DNA of 64,000 nucleotides from Zoogloea sp. LCSB751. Lineage in GTDB: Bacteria; Pseudomonadota; Gammaproteobacteria; Burkholderiales; Rhodocyclaceae. A program made the translations under genes and the position numbers. The number at the start of each line of letters is the position of its first letter. Positions within the stretch are counted from its first letter, which is position 1. Shown here piece by piece: positions 1-8,834 of this stretch. Where the stretch lies: contig NZ_MWUM01000023.1 of assembly GCF_002028455.1 (NCBI RefSeq), forward strand, positions 18,573-82,572, in the 5' to 3' direction. The notes below the pieces were generated by a model, which was given only the letters and a program-made list of their open reading frames with translations, did not search any database and was not told where the DNA came from.

Positions 1-223
1 GATCGAGTCGTCATCAAAGTGCTTGGGCTGATGTGCAAGGATAATGGCGCACGCCGCAGCCTATGGATGGGACAGGTAGCCACGGTGAATCCATCAGGAT
101 GAAAACGAAAAAAAGCACCCGGCTATTTTTCTTCCGCAGCAGCCCAAATAGCCCCCGCGCCAAATAAAACCGGCAAAAAAACATGTCAGCATAAGCCATC
201 ACAACACATCTGGCGACAGAGAC

Positions 224-1033
224 ATGGCCAACCAAAATGACATTGAAGCCCAAATCAACCTAACCAAAGGTGACCCAATACTGATTATCGAGCAGCAAAC
301 AGTTATCGCCGTCACTCAGCTCGATGCCAATATTATTAGTGGCAATTTTGCCTCCATCAATTGGCAAAATCTACAAAGTATCGCTAACGGCATCATGTCG
401 ACCATATCGACCGCCGGAATCACCGATGAAAAAACACTCGAGGCACACGAAACGTTACGCCGCGACCCGACAAGCAAGACAATATCGCCATGCGTACATA
501 TCTATTGCCAGCGCTCGCTCAACGAGGTCGAAAAAAACACGATCAGATCCCTATGTTTATACCAATCATCATGCATGCTACAAGCGCCACTTTGCCGGAC
601 CGGCACCGATGATATGTTTAACAAACTCACCACGATTGATTTGACGGACCATCAAAAAGAGGCGGCAGAGAATGGAGCCCGCGCAGCCGTCGCAGCAGTC
701 GGATCAAGACTAACTCATCCAATAGCTATTATTGACAGCCAAAAATCAAAAATTAGCGAGCTAGCTGGAAAAGTACAAAAACATCCAAAATCTCTTGTCA
801 GCCCGACCGCAAACCGAATCGTTAATGCAATGATCGATCTGCTTAGCTACAGTCAATTCTCATTAAAACTGATAACTGAAGACGGAGAAATCGTAAATGG
901 AAACTATGAGAATCATGAAGACTTTCCTAGTCTCGCAGAGCTTTTAAAGAATAGAAACATGCACCGATACGCCCTATTCGAGACAATCGCCGACAACGGT
1001 AGAAGCATGATATCAATCAGCCTTTCCGACTAA
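224..1033 (+). CDS. Hypothetical protein of the integrated element
   Basis: I do not recognise this 269-residue protein. It has no signal peptide and no obvious membrane segment. The middle (about residues 130-165) is alanine-rich and probably helical, and the C-terminal third is acidic. Base composition is clearly poorer in GC than the genes beyond 7 kb, as expected for transferred DNA. The ATG is preceded only by a weak purine stretch. Its 3' end overlaps that of the convergent recombinase gene by 17 bases, so the two share their termini and probably travelled together. It could be cargo or an accessory factor of the recombinase. Nothing in the sequence decides between these. Confidence 0.6.
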   Translation: MANQNDIEAQINLTKGDPILIIEQQTVIAVTQLDANIISGNFASINWQNLQSIANGIMSTISTAGITDEKTLEAHETLRRDPTSKTISPCVHIYCQRSLNEVEKNTIRSLCLYQSSCMLQAPLCRTGTDDMFNKLTTIDLTDHQKEAAENGARAAVAAVGSRLTHPIAIIDSQKSKISELAGKVQKHPKSLVSPTANRIVNAMIDLLSYSQFSLKLITEDGEIVNGNYENHEDFPSLAELLKNRNMHRYALFETIADNGRSMISISLSD

Positions 1034-4000
1034 ATCCACCAACAATCTCCCCCAAAACGATGGACATCAAAAACTCCGCCCCATGTCGTATGGGGTGGTC
1101 CGTCTCACGGACAAGAATTGCAAGCCGATGATCGACTGTGAATTGGCCATCATCACCACACCTAACAGTATCAATCTGGACTGCAGGACTTGACTTCTTG
1201 CAATCCTTAACTTCAAGTCCATAGGACTGGGCAGTGCTAATCAATTTCGACGAACACCTTGGCGAATGCACAGCTAGCAATTGCTCATTGCCGATCCCCC
1301 ACCAATTCAAATGATATTTCGCCGCCTCTAGATCCTCGGCAGTCCATAGAACAAGCTGCCGGGATGTGGTTATTTTTGAGTACAAATGACTTGTACGGGC
1401 AATTTTAGCCACGCACCACCGTTTCCTAGCCCAGTCGATCCACTCATCCCACACGCTGTCGCTAAAGCGTGTGATCAACTGTGCCAACGATGGATACATC
1501 TCTAACATAGAGGGGGCAAAAGCCCGTTCAGAAGCACTAAATCTAAATCGGCCCGCCATATTGTCAAGTCGCTTATCAATTAGTTCAGCGACATTCTCAT
1601 CAACGTCCAGCGCATCCGCTGCCACGTCTCGTGCAAACCCACGAGCGCGTAGCCGCAAATACATCAGGCTATCAGCCACCGTCAGACTCCGTACCTGTTG
1701 CCGCTCGGCGCCAGCTAGGATTACGGCACATGATGCGGGCGCATCGTCCAGATATTTCACCCCTGCAAGCCGTACTTCCTTTTCAGCATCCAAGGCGTTG
1801 TATTGATTACTCCAGCAATCCAATATATGCAGATAATACTCTTGCGTCGTCCCAGCATCCGCATGCCCCAAATACCGCTCGACGGCAGGGAGTGCCCGCC
1901 GCGTCCTTTCGGAGCTCCCCAAAAGTATGTTTTTTATTGTGTTAATCGACGTAGACTCACAGTCACTCAATCCCAGTTCATCAACGCCAAAAACGCTCGC
2001 TGCAATAACATTGCCTGCACTATGTCGAGCGTGATGGACATTAGCTCGTGAATTACCTGTAACCACGCGCAGCAAAGGGATCAACAACTTCCGCAAACGT
2101 GACGCAAACACTCTTCTTTTTCTACGCTCAATATTCGTAGCATCAATGCCAAACACTGGATAATTCGAGTCACCTCCACCTTGCGCTTCTGCCTTTGCCA
2201 TCATATTTCTGATTAGCTTTACTTCTCTTTCATCCAAGTCCGCAAGCAAGGGGACCAAACGGCGAGACGACTTATTTGTTTTCAGCTTCCTCAGCTTGTT
2301 ATTTCTTACAATAACAATCAATCCAAACTCTGGATCTCCAACGATGTCCTTGCGTAAAAGTCCAAGACTCTCACCGACGCGAAGGCCAAATCGATAGGCA
2401 AATAACAATAGGAGCGCAGCGAGCTTAGCAGTCTCGTCACCCGCAGATTTTTCAAGATAAGAAAAAACACGGAGGTACTCCGCCTCCGACACAACGCCGG
2501 GATTGGCATTCAGAGATTTGTCAGCTCCTGCGACAAGAGACCAGTCAGGCTCCTCCACAGATTTCTGCCAAAGAAGCCAGTCGTGAAACTCTTCAAGGCG
2601 AAGTCGACTATAGCGTTGCGATTTGGGAGGCACATCATCAATAATCGATGCGTAGACTTCGGTTATCTCGTCCTCATCAAGCTCTTCAATTTCTATATCG
2701 GGTGCAAGCTCGACTATATATTTCGATAGAGCACAAAGATAACGCTCTACCGTCGAAAGGCTCAGATATTGATCTCGATGTTGATTCTGCCTGGTCAGCA
2801 AATGCGCAGCCCAATGGGCCAACAGGCAGACCATTGAGCCCGGCTCCCCTACAGCCTCGGCAACCAATTCCCTAATACCCACCGCACGTTCATCGCGTGC
2901 CAGCCGACGCGAGCCTTCTTTTTCGCCGAGGAGATGCACAATCGCACCGATCAATTTGCGATTTGCCTGTTGCCGTCGATCCGGACCGACTGAGGTATTA
3001 ACAGCCAGCGACACGCTCGCCGCGGGCATTTCCTTCTGCTGCGGCGAATCCGCCTCTTTCACCAAATACCCGAAGTCACGCACATGACCATCTTGCAAAC
3101 GGGTAAAGTCATACCAATTGAGTGACAACGACTTCACACGTCCTGCCAAATAGCCCGCAACAATACCTGGGCGGCTGACTGCATTAACTTGGTCGACCAA
3201 TCTCGCGGTTGCCAAGACAAGCTGTTCAACGTTGGCAATTCCTGAAGCGCTCGGAGAGTGGCCCTGGATGCAATCAACCAACGGGTGGAGATTTTGATCA
3301 ATCGTCCTTTTCCCCGCATTGTTGGCCCGTTTCCCCGTCAGCCCTGCAGCCAATAGACGCGCGGCCGCTTGACTGATCTCAAGACGACGACATAATGCAT
3401 CCGGCCCTGCTTCGGCGATTTTCTCCCCAAGTTCTATGTACGTTCGATCGCGGAAGCCGATAACGCGATAGTTCTCTCCAGCAAGGATGTCTCGTAAAGC
3501 ATCCCCATCCGTCAACCTTGACTCAAGCACCAACCTCAGCACGCCAAGCGCCAACGCCTGCCCCAACGCTCGCGGCAGATAAGCCGGTTCAGGCACTAAG
3601 CTCATCAAATTCGCCAAGCGTTGATACGTACGGTAGGCGCCACACGCCATGGGCGTAATGGCGCTAGGCTCATCCGTAAAGGCCAGATATACCCTTCGCA
3701 TGCGAATAGGCCGCAACTGCCTTTCTTGGGCTCGCTCAAGCTGTCTCAGAAAAACAGCGTATCGCAGTGACCCAAGCGCATGGGGGATACCGTTGGGATT
3801 AAATACGAGCGCGCGGCTCAGTTGGTCGATCTCGTCTGTCGTAAGCTCGCCGATTTGACGCCCATCGCAAACGGTTTCGATCATCATCCGAGCCCCCTGC
3901 ACCGCGCCGCGCAACCGCTCTCGACGCCGTATCGCACGTTCGGCTCGCCCAAACAGCACTGGGCCTTGCTGGTCGGCAACGCGAGGGACTAGGTTCTCCA

Positions 4001-6422
4001 AGGGCGTGGACTCCAAATGTCGCGAAATCCTGACGGGTCTGAACCCAAGACTGGCGAAACATGACTCCAGGGCCGGTCGGGCGGCCGTCATGTCCTCCAA
4101 CCAGACACGCTCAGAGCGATCTCCATACGCGGCACTCCCCCGCTCAGCGTGACCCAGCAAACCATCGATGATCTCGGGGTTCAGTTCGGCGGATCGCAGC
4201 TGCCTTGCGAGCCGGTGACGCAAGTGTCGGAGGGGTAGAGGCCACGTAAAAACCCCCGCATTTGCAATCCCTGCCTCACTGCATGGCTCCCACTCGAGCG
4301 ACTTCCCATCGAGGCGCAGCATGAAGAACAGCGGCACAGATGGAGTGCCATCTCGGGTAGTGACAGCAACGACCCGACGCCCGAGCTCGGAGTCGCCACT
4401 CCTTTCTATCCAGAGCCCCAGCGATCGCAGATAAGGGAGATATTGTTCTGCGAGAAAGCTACACAGTCGTCGTGGCAGCGGCACAAGGCGTCCTGATCGC
4501 GACGCCCCACTCACCTTGTCAGCAACAAAAGCCGTTCCAGCATCCAAGTCAAAATCCCTGAGCGTCTCGAATGGTGCTCGGATGGGTCGAGCACCGGACG
4601 CCGCGTGTAGTGCGACGACCAAGTAGCTCGTGAGCGCGTTGTGATACTGGAATACATCCTTGCCTCGCAGGTGACGTAAGGCATGAGCGGCTCGACGTAT
4701 CTCCCTACGTAGAAGCGACTCAATAGGATCAAGTCGGCTACCCAACACATTTGAGGTGGATAGGGCTCCGTCAAGCACCGGGACTGGGAGACCTGCACGA
4801 CGGAGGGTGGCGGCGAGTTCACTACCTGTCCAGCTTGGATACGCCGCCGCACCTGGCAGTCCAGTTTGAGGATGGCGCGCGTAGAGGCGCGCGAGGATTG
4901 CATCCTTCGTTGTGGTGTAAAGCTGCGAGGGCAGTACATTGGCAAGCATGCCGGCGGTCACGCGCGGCGCGACCTCCTGCATGACCTCCCGGAACCGGCT
5001 TGACAACACCTGTGCCGGGAGCAGATCCCCCAAGACGGTCGGCGATACGGGTAGCAATCGCTCGATACCGGCGGCAAACACCCCGGCCACCTCCTCAGGC
5101 AACCGAAGCTCATAATGGGCGCTCAACGCTCGAACCCAGCGGGCTTGGTCATCAGTTGGGCTCCAACCTCGGCTGGGGCGGGCACTCGCGCGTAACAGTG
5201 CCCCCGATGACGCAATCGACCATTCTTCACCGGCACTATCCGACAGCCTCATGGCAAGGACTCGGGCGAGAGAGCGCCCGGTGTTGATTGCGATCCAGAC
5301 AACGGCAGCAAGCAGTTGGTCCTCTGCGGCACTCGTCTTTAAAGCTGTCGCAATCCATGCTTGGATGTCATGCAGTTCCCCGGGAGTGAGGCGCGACCAA
5401 GTCCAAGACAGGAACTGGTTTTCTTCAAGGGTACTGAGGAGGATTGATGAAGCGTATTTGACTTGGCCAGCGAGCGTTGCATCCTGAGGTACGCTCACAC
5501 AGACCAGATCATCGTCACGGCCCCCAACGAGCTCAAGGCCCGATGACGACGCGTCGTCATTGTCATAGAGCAAAGCAGGGAACACCGGCGCAGCGGCATG
5601 CAGTTGCTCAATCCTTGTGTGCCACAAAGTGGCGTCGAAAAGCTGTCCACGTAAAGGCCCAGCTGCAGCATGGTCTTCCCGCAGCGCAACCTGGCTCAGC
5701 GCACGCAAGAATGCTCGAGCGCTGGATTCCAACTGCTCAGATCGTAGCTGTACCGCCACGCGGACACATATTTGGGCGTCGAGCGCGTAGGGGTCTCGGG
5801 CTGTTAGCCGCAACGAATTCAGGATGTCTAGCCAAGCAGCCTTGCCATCACCTGCAAGTCTTAGCCGGGTTGCAACCTCTCGGACAGCCGAGTCGAGGAG
5901 GATCCCCCTCTCTGCACGTTCAAGCGCATGCACAAGCAGCCACAGCCGCAGGCGGTCATACCCGGCCCGCCCGACAGTGTCACCCGACGCATAGGGGTTA
6001 CGCGTCGCCAACAAGGCATAGAGGTACTGGGTATCCAGTCCGCCCTCAAACCGGGCGCGGGCCGGCAAAGCATCCGGTAGCGGCCGATAGTGTTCAAGTA
6101 CATGTTGCCCGGCGACGGCCAACCGGTGCGCCAAACTCCACAACAGTCCTGCATGCGCGTTCTCGTCAGCCCACAACTCCAGGTCGTTGAGAATGCCGGG
6201 CTTAACGATGTAGTGCAGGATGGATCCGACAGCCCCGGGCCGCTCGACAGCGGCAGTCGCGTCGCACAACAGCATGACAGGAGGCAGCAGATCTTCGGCA
6301 CCTGCCCACTTGTACAGAACATCCCACGTAGCCACGGGGGGAGCAGGAGTCGTTGCAAAAACCCGATTGTCCAGGTCTAATGGCGCGGCTTGAGTGGGCT
6401 GCAAGGACTTAGAGAGAGGCAC
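1017..6422 (-). CDS. Giant tyrosine recombinase (integrase) with two recombinase-like domains
   Basis: This 1801-residue protein is four to five times longer than a normal phage integrase. The domain at about residues 1310-1535 carries the full tyrosine-recombinase signature: the first Arg in FGLRVGE (about 1348), a lysine-rich hairpin (KLRKLKTNKSSRR), the HHARH box (about 1463-1467), LGH (about 1518-1520) and the nucleophile Tyr in TTQEYY (about 1529). A second, poorer copy is visible at about residues 595-770: GARPIR, VADK, RHLRHR, LLGH and a Tyr eight residues later; there the first His of box II reads as Arg. The rest matches no domain I know. The gene lies 127 bases from an orphan tRNA-Arg 3' fragment, so the C-terminal domain is probably the integrase of this element. 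The role of the first domain is unknown. Confidence 0.85.
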   Translation of the reverse strand: MPLSKSLQPTQAAPLDLDNRVFATTPAPPVATWDVLYKWAGAEDLLPPVMLLCDATAAVERPGAVGSILHYIVKPGILNDLELWADENAHAGLLWSLAHRLAVAGQHVLEHYRPLPDALPARARFEGGLDTQYLYALLATRNPYASGDTVGRAGYDRLRLWLLVHALERAERGILLDSAVREVATRLRLAGDGKAAWLDILNSLRLTARDPYALDAQICVRVAVQLRSEQLESSARAFLRALSQVALREDHAAAGPLRGQLFDATLWHTRIEQLHAAAPVFPALLYDNDDASSSGLELVGGRDDDLVCVSVPQDATLAGQVKYASSILLSTLEENQFLSWTWSRLTPGELHDIQAWIATALKTSAAEDQLLAAVVWIAINTGRSLARVLAMRLSDSAGEEWSIASSGALLRASARPSRGWSPTDDQARWVRALSAHYELRLPEEVAGVFAAGIERLLPVSPTVLGDLLPAQVLSSRFREVMQEVAPRVTAGMLANVLPSQLYTTTKDAILARLYARHPQTGLPGAAAYPSWTGSELAATLRRAGLPVPVLDGALSTSNVLGSRLDPIESLLRREIRRAAHALRHLRGKDVFQYHNALTSYLVVALHAASGARPIRAPFETLRDFDLDAGTAFVADKVSGASRSGRLVPLPRRLCSFLAEQYLPYLRSLGLWIERSGDSELGRRVVAVTTRDGTPSVPLFFMLRLDGKSLEWEPCSEAGIANAGVFTWPLPLRHLRHRLARQLRSAELNPEIIDGLLGHAERGSAAYGDRSERVWLEDMTAARPALESCFASLGFRPVRISRHLESTPLENLVPRVADQQGPVLFGRAERAIRRRERLRGAVQGARMMIETVCDGRQIGELTTDEIDQLSRALVFNPNGIPHALGSLRYAVFLRQLERAQERQLRPIRMRRVYLAFTDEPSAITPMACGAYRTYQRLANLMSLVPEPAYLPRALGQALALGVLRLVLESRLTDGDALRDILAGENYRVIGFRDRTYIELGEKIAEAGPDALCRRLEISQAAARLLAAGLTGKRANNAGKRTIDQNLHPLVDCIQGHSPSASGIANVEQLVLATARLVDQVNAVSRPGIVAGYLAGRVKSLSLNWYDFTRLQDGHVRDFGYLVKEADSPQQKEMPAASVSLAVNTSVGPDRRQQANRKLIGAIVHLLGEKEGSRRLARDERAVGIRELVAEAVGEPGSMVCLLAHWAAHLLTRQNQHRDQYLSLSTVERYLCALSKYIVELAPDIEIEELDEDEITEVYASIIDDVPPKSQRYSRLRLEEFHDWLLWQKSVEEPDWSLVAGADKSLNANPGVVSEAEYLRVFSYLEKSAGDETAKLAALLLLFAYRFGLRVGESLGLLRKDIVGDPEFGLIVIVRNNKLRKLKTNKSSRRLVPLLADLDEREVKLIRNMMAKAEAQGGGDSNYPVFGIDATNIERRKRRVFASRLRKLLIPLLRVVTGNSRANVHHARHSAGNVIAASVFGVDELGLSDCESTSINTIKNILLGSSERTRRALPAVERYLGHADAGTTQEYYLHILDCWSNQYNALDAEKEVRLAGVKYLDDAPASCAVILAGAERQQVRSLTVADSLMYLRLRARGFARDVAADALDVDENVAELIDKRLDNMAGRFRFSASERAFAPSMLEMYPSLAQLITRFSDSVWDEWIDWARKRWCVAKIARTSHLYSKITTSRQLVLWTAEDLEAAKYHLNWWGIGNEQLLAVHSPRCSSKLISTAQSYGLEVKDCKKSSPAVQIDTVRCGDDGQFTVDHRLAILVRETDHPIRHGAEFLMSIVLGEIVGGFSRKG

Positions 6423-6515
6423 GTTGGGCTAGGGCTGGCGATCGATGATCTGCACAGCCTAGCATCTACACCCCGTTTTTGCAGGTTGTAGACCTAATGT
6501 TGAAGTTTTTGTGCG

Positions 6516-6521
6516 TATAAT
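6516..6521 (+). promoter_or_regulatory. Perfect TATAAT inside a small palindrome upstream of the tRNA genes
   Basis: A consensus -10 hexamer sits between inverted arms GTGCG (6511-6515) and CGCAC (6523-6527), just inside the element end. No good -35 box lies 17 bases upstream. It could drive the three downstream tRNA genes, which insertion would have cut off from their original promoter, or be part of a recombinase-binding site. This is inference from position. Confidence 0.4.
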
Positions 6522-6548
6522 GCGCACAGAGATGGCGTACCCTCCGAA

Positions 6549-6581
6549 GGGTCGGACGTTCGAATCGTCTCGGGCGCGCCA
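6549..6581 (+). other. 3' fragment of a tRNA-Arg gene, putative attachment site
   Basis: The stretch reads as variable loop, T-arm (GGACG, loop TTCGAAT, CGTCT), acceptor strand CGGGCGC, discriminator G and CCA. The complementary 5' acceptor strand GCGCCCG and the D-arm are absent upstream, so this cannot be a working tRNA. CGGGCGC-G-CCA is the usual 3' end of bacterial tRNA-Arg. The bases just before it (CTCCGAA, 6542-6548) look like an Arg-CCG anticodon loop but the anticodon stem does not pair, so the true junction may lie there. Such a fragment beside an integrase gene is the expected scar of integration into a tRNA gene. The intact copy should be at the other end of the element, left of this window. 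Confidence 0.75.
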
Positions 6582-6655
6582 CAAACCGGAAAAATGTGCT
6601 AGAGTGCGGCCCCTTTCTTGCAGAACTTCGTAAGAAAAGAGCAAAAAATTTGTAT

Positions 6656-6731
6656 TCCTCGATAGCTCAGTCGGTAGAGCGCCGGACTGTTAATCCGTAG
6701 GTCCCTGGTTCGAGCCCAGGTCGAGGAGCCA
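6656..6731 (+). tRNA. tRNA-Asn (GTT)
   Basis: A full 76-base cloverleaf: acceptor TCCTCGA pairs with TCGAGGA, discriminator G, encoded CCA. The anticodon GTT is at 6689-6691 in the loop CTGTTAA. It is the first of three closely spaced tRNA genes. Confidence 0.97.
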
Positions 6732-6740
6732 GAATTCAAT

Positions 6741-6816
6741 GCGGCAGTAGCTCAGTTGGTAGAGCGCAACCTTGCCAAGGTTGAGGTCGAGAGTTCGAGA
6801 CTCTTCTGCCGCTCCA
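6741..6816 (+). tRNA. tRNA-Gly (GCC)
   Basis: A full 76-base cloverleaf: acceptor GCGGCAG pairs with CTGCCGC, discriminator T, encoded CCA. The anticodon GCC is at 6774-6776. It lies 9 bases after tRNA-Asn, so the two are co-transcribed. Confidence 0.97.
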
Positions 6817-6828
6817 GTTTCAAGAAGT

Positions 6829-6904
6829 GGGTTGTTAGCTCAGTTGGTAGAGCAGCGGACTCTTAATCCGTAGGTCGAGTGTTCGAGCCACTCACAACCC
6901 ACCA
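6829..6904 (+). tRNA. tRNA-Lys (CTT)
   Basis: A full 76-base cloverleaf: acceptor GGGTTGT pairs with ACAACCC, discriminator A, encoded CCA. The anticodon CTT is at 6862-6864. It is the last gene of the tRNA cluster and is followed by a strong hairpin. Confidence 0.96.
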
Positions 6905-6915
6905 AGCATCATCGC

Positions 6916-6945
6916 AAAGGCCACCTCCGGGTGGCCTTTGTCATT
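6916..6945 (+). terminator. Terminator of the tRNA operon
   Basis: A perfect 10-bp stem (AAAGGCCACC / GGTGGCCTTT) with the loop TCCG, followed by GTCATTT. It lies between the tRNA-Lys end and the 3' end of the convergent SulP gene and can serve both strands, since A residues flank the left arm. Confidence 0.85.
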
Positions 6946-6956
6946 TCTGGCGCCCC

Positions 6957-8597
6957 TCACGTGCCCTTCCGCAGGCGCGTCGCTTGCACCGCGTCATCCA
7001 CGCTCCAGTAGGCGGCGATGGCGTGGTCGGTCTCGCCCACCAGGCCGGCGCGGGCCAGCGCATCGCGGATACGGTCCTTCACCCGGGCCAGGGCCAGCTC
7101 GATGCCGGCGCTACGCAGGTTGGCAGCCAGTTCGGCGAGCGCCTCGCCGGCCGTCACATCCAACTCGTCGCACACCTCCAGACTCAGCACCACCACACCC
7201 GGCTGCAGCGCCAGGGCCGTCGCGCGCACGGACTGGAAAGCCTGCTCCGCATTGGCAAAGAACAGCGGCTCATCCACTCGCAGGATCAGCAGGCCGGGAA
7301 TACGGATCGCCTCCGCGTGGCGCTGGCAATCCTGATAGTCGCGAGTGCCCGGCAACTGTCCCAGCTCCACCACCACCGGCTGCGCGAAGCGATGAATGGC
7401 CAGCAGCAGCGATGAGCCCACCGCCAGCAGCATGCCGAACAGAACCCCGAAGACCAGCACCGCCACCGCCGCCATCACTGCCAGCCAGGCGTCGCCGCCC
7501 GCGCGCAGACCGGTGATGACCGCCTTCGGCCACAGGTTGTGGGACAGGATGCCGACCATCACCGCCGCCAGCACCGGCAAGGGCAGCAGCCCCAGCGCAG
7601 TGCGGGCATGCCACAGCAGCAGGCCCAAGGTGAGCGCCGCGGCGAGCCCAGCCGCCTTGCTGCGCGCCCCCGCCGAATAGTTGGCCGCCGCCGCCGAAAA
7701 GCCCGCCCCCACCGGCAGGCCCTGCAGGACTCCGCTCAGCAGATTGCTGGCGCCGATCGCCAGCAGCTCCCGGTCCGCGCTGAGCGTGTCGCCTTTCTGC
7801 AGCGCCAATGAACGCACCGCCCCCCAGGACTCGGCGAACAGGATCAGCAGCAGCGCCGGCGCCCATTCGGCCATGCGCAGCCAGCGCTCGGCGCTCAGGG
7901 ACGGTAGATCCAAAGCCAGGCTACGCCACTCGATATGCCCCACCAGGGCGATACCGCGACTGCCCAGGTCGAAGGTGGCGGACGCCACGATGCCCAGCGC
8001 CAGCACCACCAGCGACTGGGGCAGGAAGACCACGCGCCGTAAACCGTGATGCACCGCCAGCCACAGCAGCAGCGCGACGGCGCCGAGCCCGACGCTGGGC
8101 CAGTGGATCGCGTCGGCCGCATCGATCAGCCCGACCAGCAGCTGCCAGGCGTTGCGGCCTGGCACATAGACGCCGGCCAGATGGGGCAACTGCTTGAGCA
8201 CGATGGTCACCGCCAGGCCCCACGCAAAGCCGCGCAGCACCGGCCGCGAGATGAAAGCACCGATGGAACCGGTATGCAGCAGGCCCGCCATCACAAACAG
8301 CGCACCGGTCAGCAGCACCAGCGCGTAGCCCATCTCCGGCCCGCCCACCGCCACTGCGGTGGCAAAGATCGCCGCGGCGGACGAAGTCGGCGCGACGACC
8401 GCGAAACGGCTTGAGCCGAACAGCGGATAAACGATCAAGCCCACCAGCGCCGCCAGCAGCGCGTGGGACGGCGGCACACCGGCAATCGCCGCATAGGCCA
8501 CCGACTCGGGCAGCAGCACGCCGGCCACCGACAGGCCGGCGAGGATGTCTCCCCACGGCAGACTGGGCGCAGCAGGCAGGGTTCGGAGCGGCGACAT
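6957..8597 (-). CDS. SulP-family anion transporter with STAS domain
   Basis: This 546-residue inner-membrane protein has the SulP layout: about a dozen hydrophobic segments in residues 15-400, beginning with the family-typical LLPESVAYAAIAGVPP stretch, then a cytoplasmic STAS domain at about residues 430-540 (FFANAEQAF, VLSLEVCDELDVTAGEAL). Members carry sulfate, bicarbonate, chloride or dicarboxylates by symport or exchange. The sequence does not fix the substrate, and no carbonic anhydrase or sulfur gene adjoins it. The ATG at 8597 precedes the hydrophobic core directly, so a short N-terminus is likely. It stands alone between the tRNA terminator and a divergent hydrolase gene. Confidence 0.9.
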   Translation of the reverse strand: MSPLRTLPAAPSLPWGDILAGLSVAGVLLPESVAYAAIAGVPPSHALLAALVGLIVYPLFGSSRFAVVAPTSSAAAIFATAVAVGGPEMGYALVLLTGALFVMAGLLHTGSIGAFISRPVLRGFAWGLAVTIVLKQLPHLAGVYVPGRNAWQLLVGLIDAADAIHWPSVGLGAVALLLWLAVHHGLRRVVFLPQSLVVLALGIVASATFDLGSRGIALVGHIEWRSLALDLPSLSAERWLRMAEWAPALLLILFAESWGAVRSLALQKGDTLSADRELLAIGASNLLSGVLQGLPVGAGFSAAAANYSAGARSKAAGLAAALTLGLLLWHARTALGLLPLPVLAAVMVGILSHNLWPKAVITGLRAGGDAWLAVMAAVAVLVFGVLFGMLLAVGSSLLLAIHRFAQPVVVELGQLPGTRDYQDCQRHAEAIRIPGLLILRVDEPLFFANAEQAFQSVRATALALQPGVVVLSLEVCDELDVTAGEALAELAANLRSAGIELALARVKDRIRDALARAGLVGETDHAIAAYWSVDDAVQATRLRKGT

Positions 8598-8834
8598 GGC
8601 GAACGGGGATCGGCATCGAATGGAGCATTATCCCCATTCCGCGACATCCGGGAGATGGTCAATGGCGCAAGGCCGGCGAGGGTTATCCCTAAAGGGATTT
8701 ACCGGCCACGCTGAGTTACGTTAACGTCAACATTATAAAAAGGCGCCGCCCGATATCCGTTCCGTCTCCGGAAGCCGCGCCCGGCACGGAAGGGAAACCA
8801 TCGGCAGCCCTCCGACACCGCCAAAGGAGAACCC

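Noticed and set aside
14..253. A 79-codon frame on the minus strand at the window edge
   Set aside because: It overlaps the start of the 224-1033 gene, has no ribosome site and its amino-acid mix looks like a random AT-rich frame.
6510..6581. A complete tRNA-Arg gene
   Set aside because: The 5' acceptor strand and D-arm are missing and the anticodon stem does not pair.
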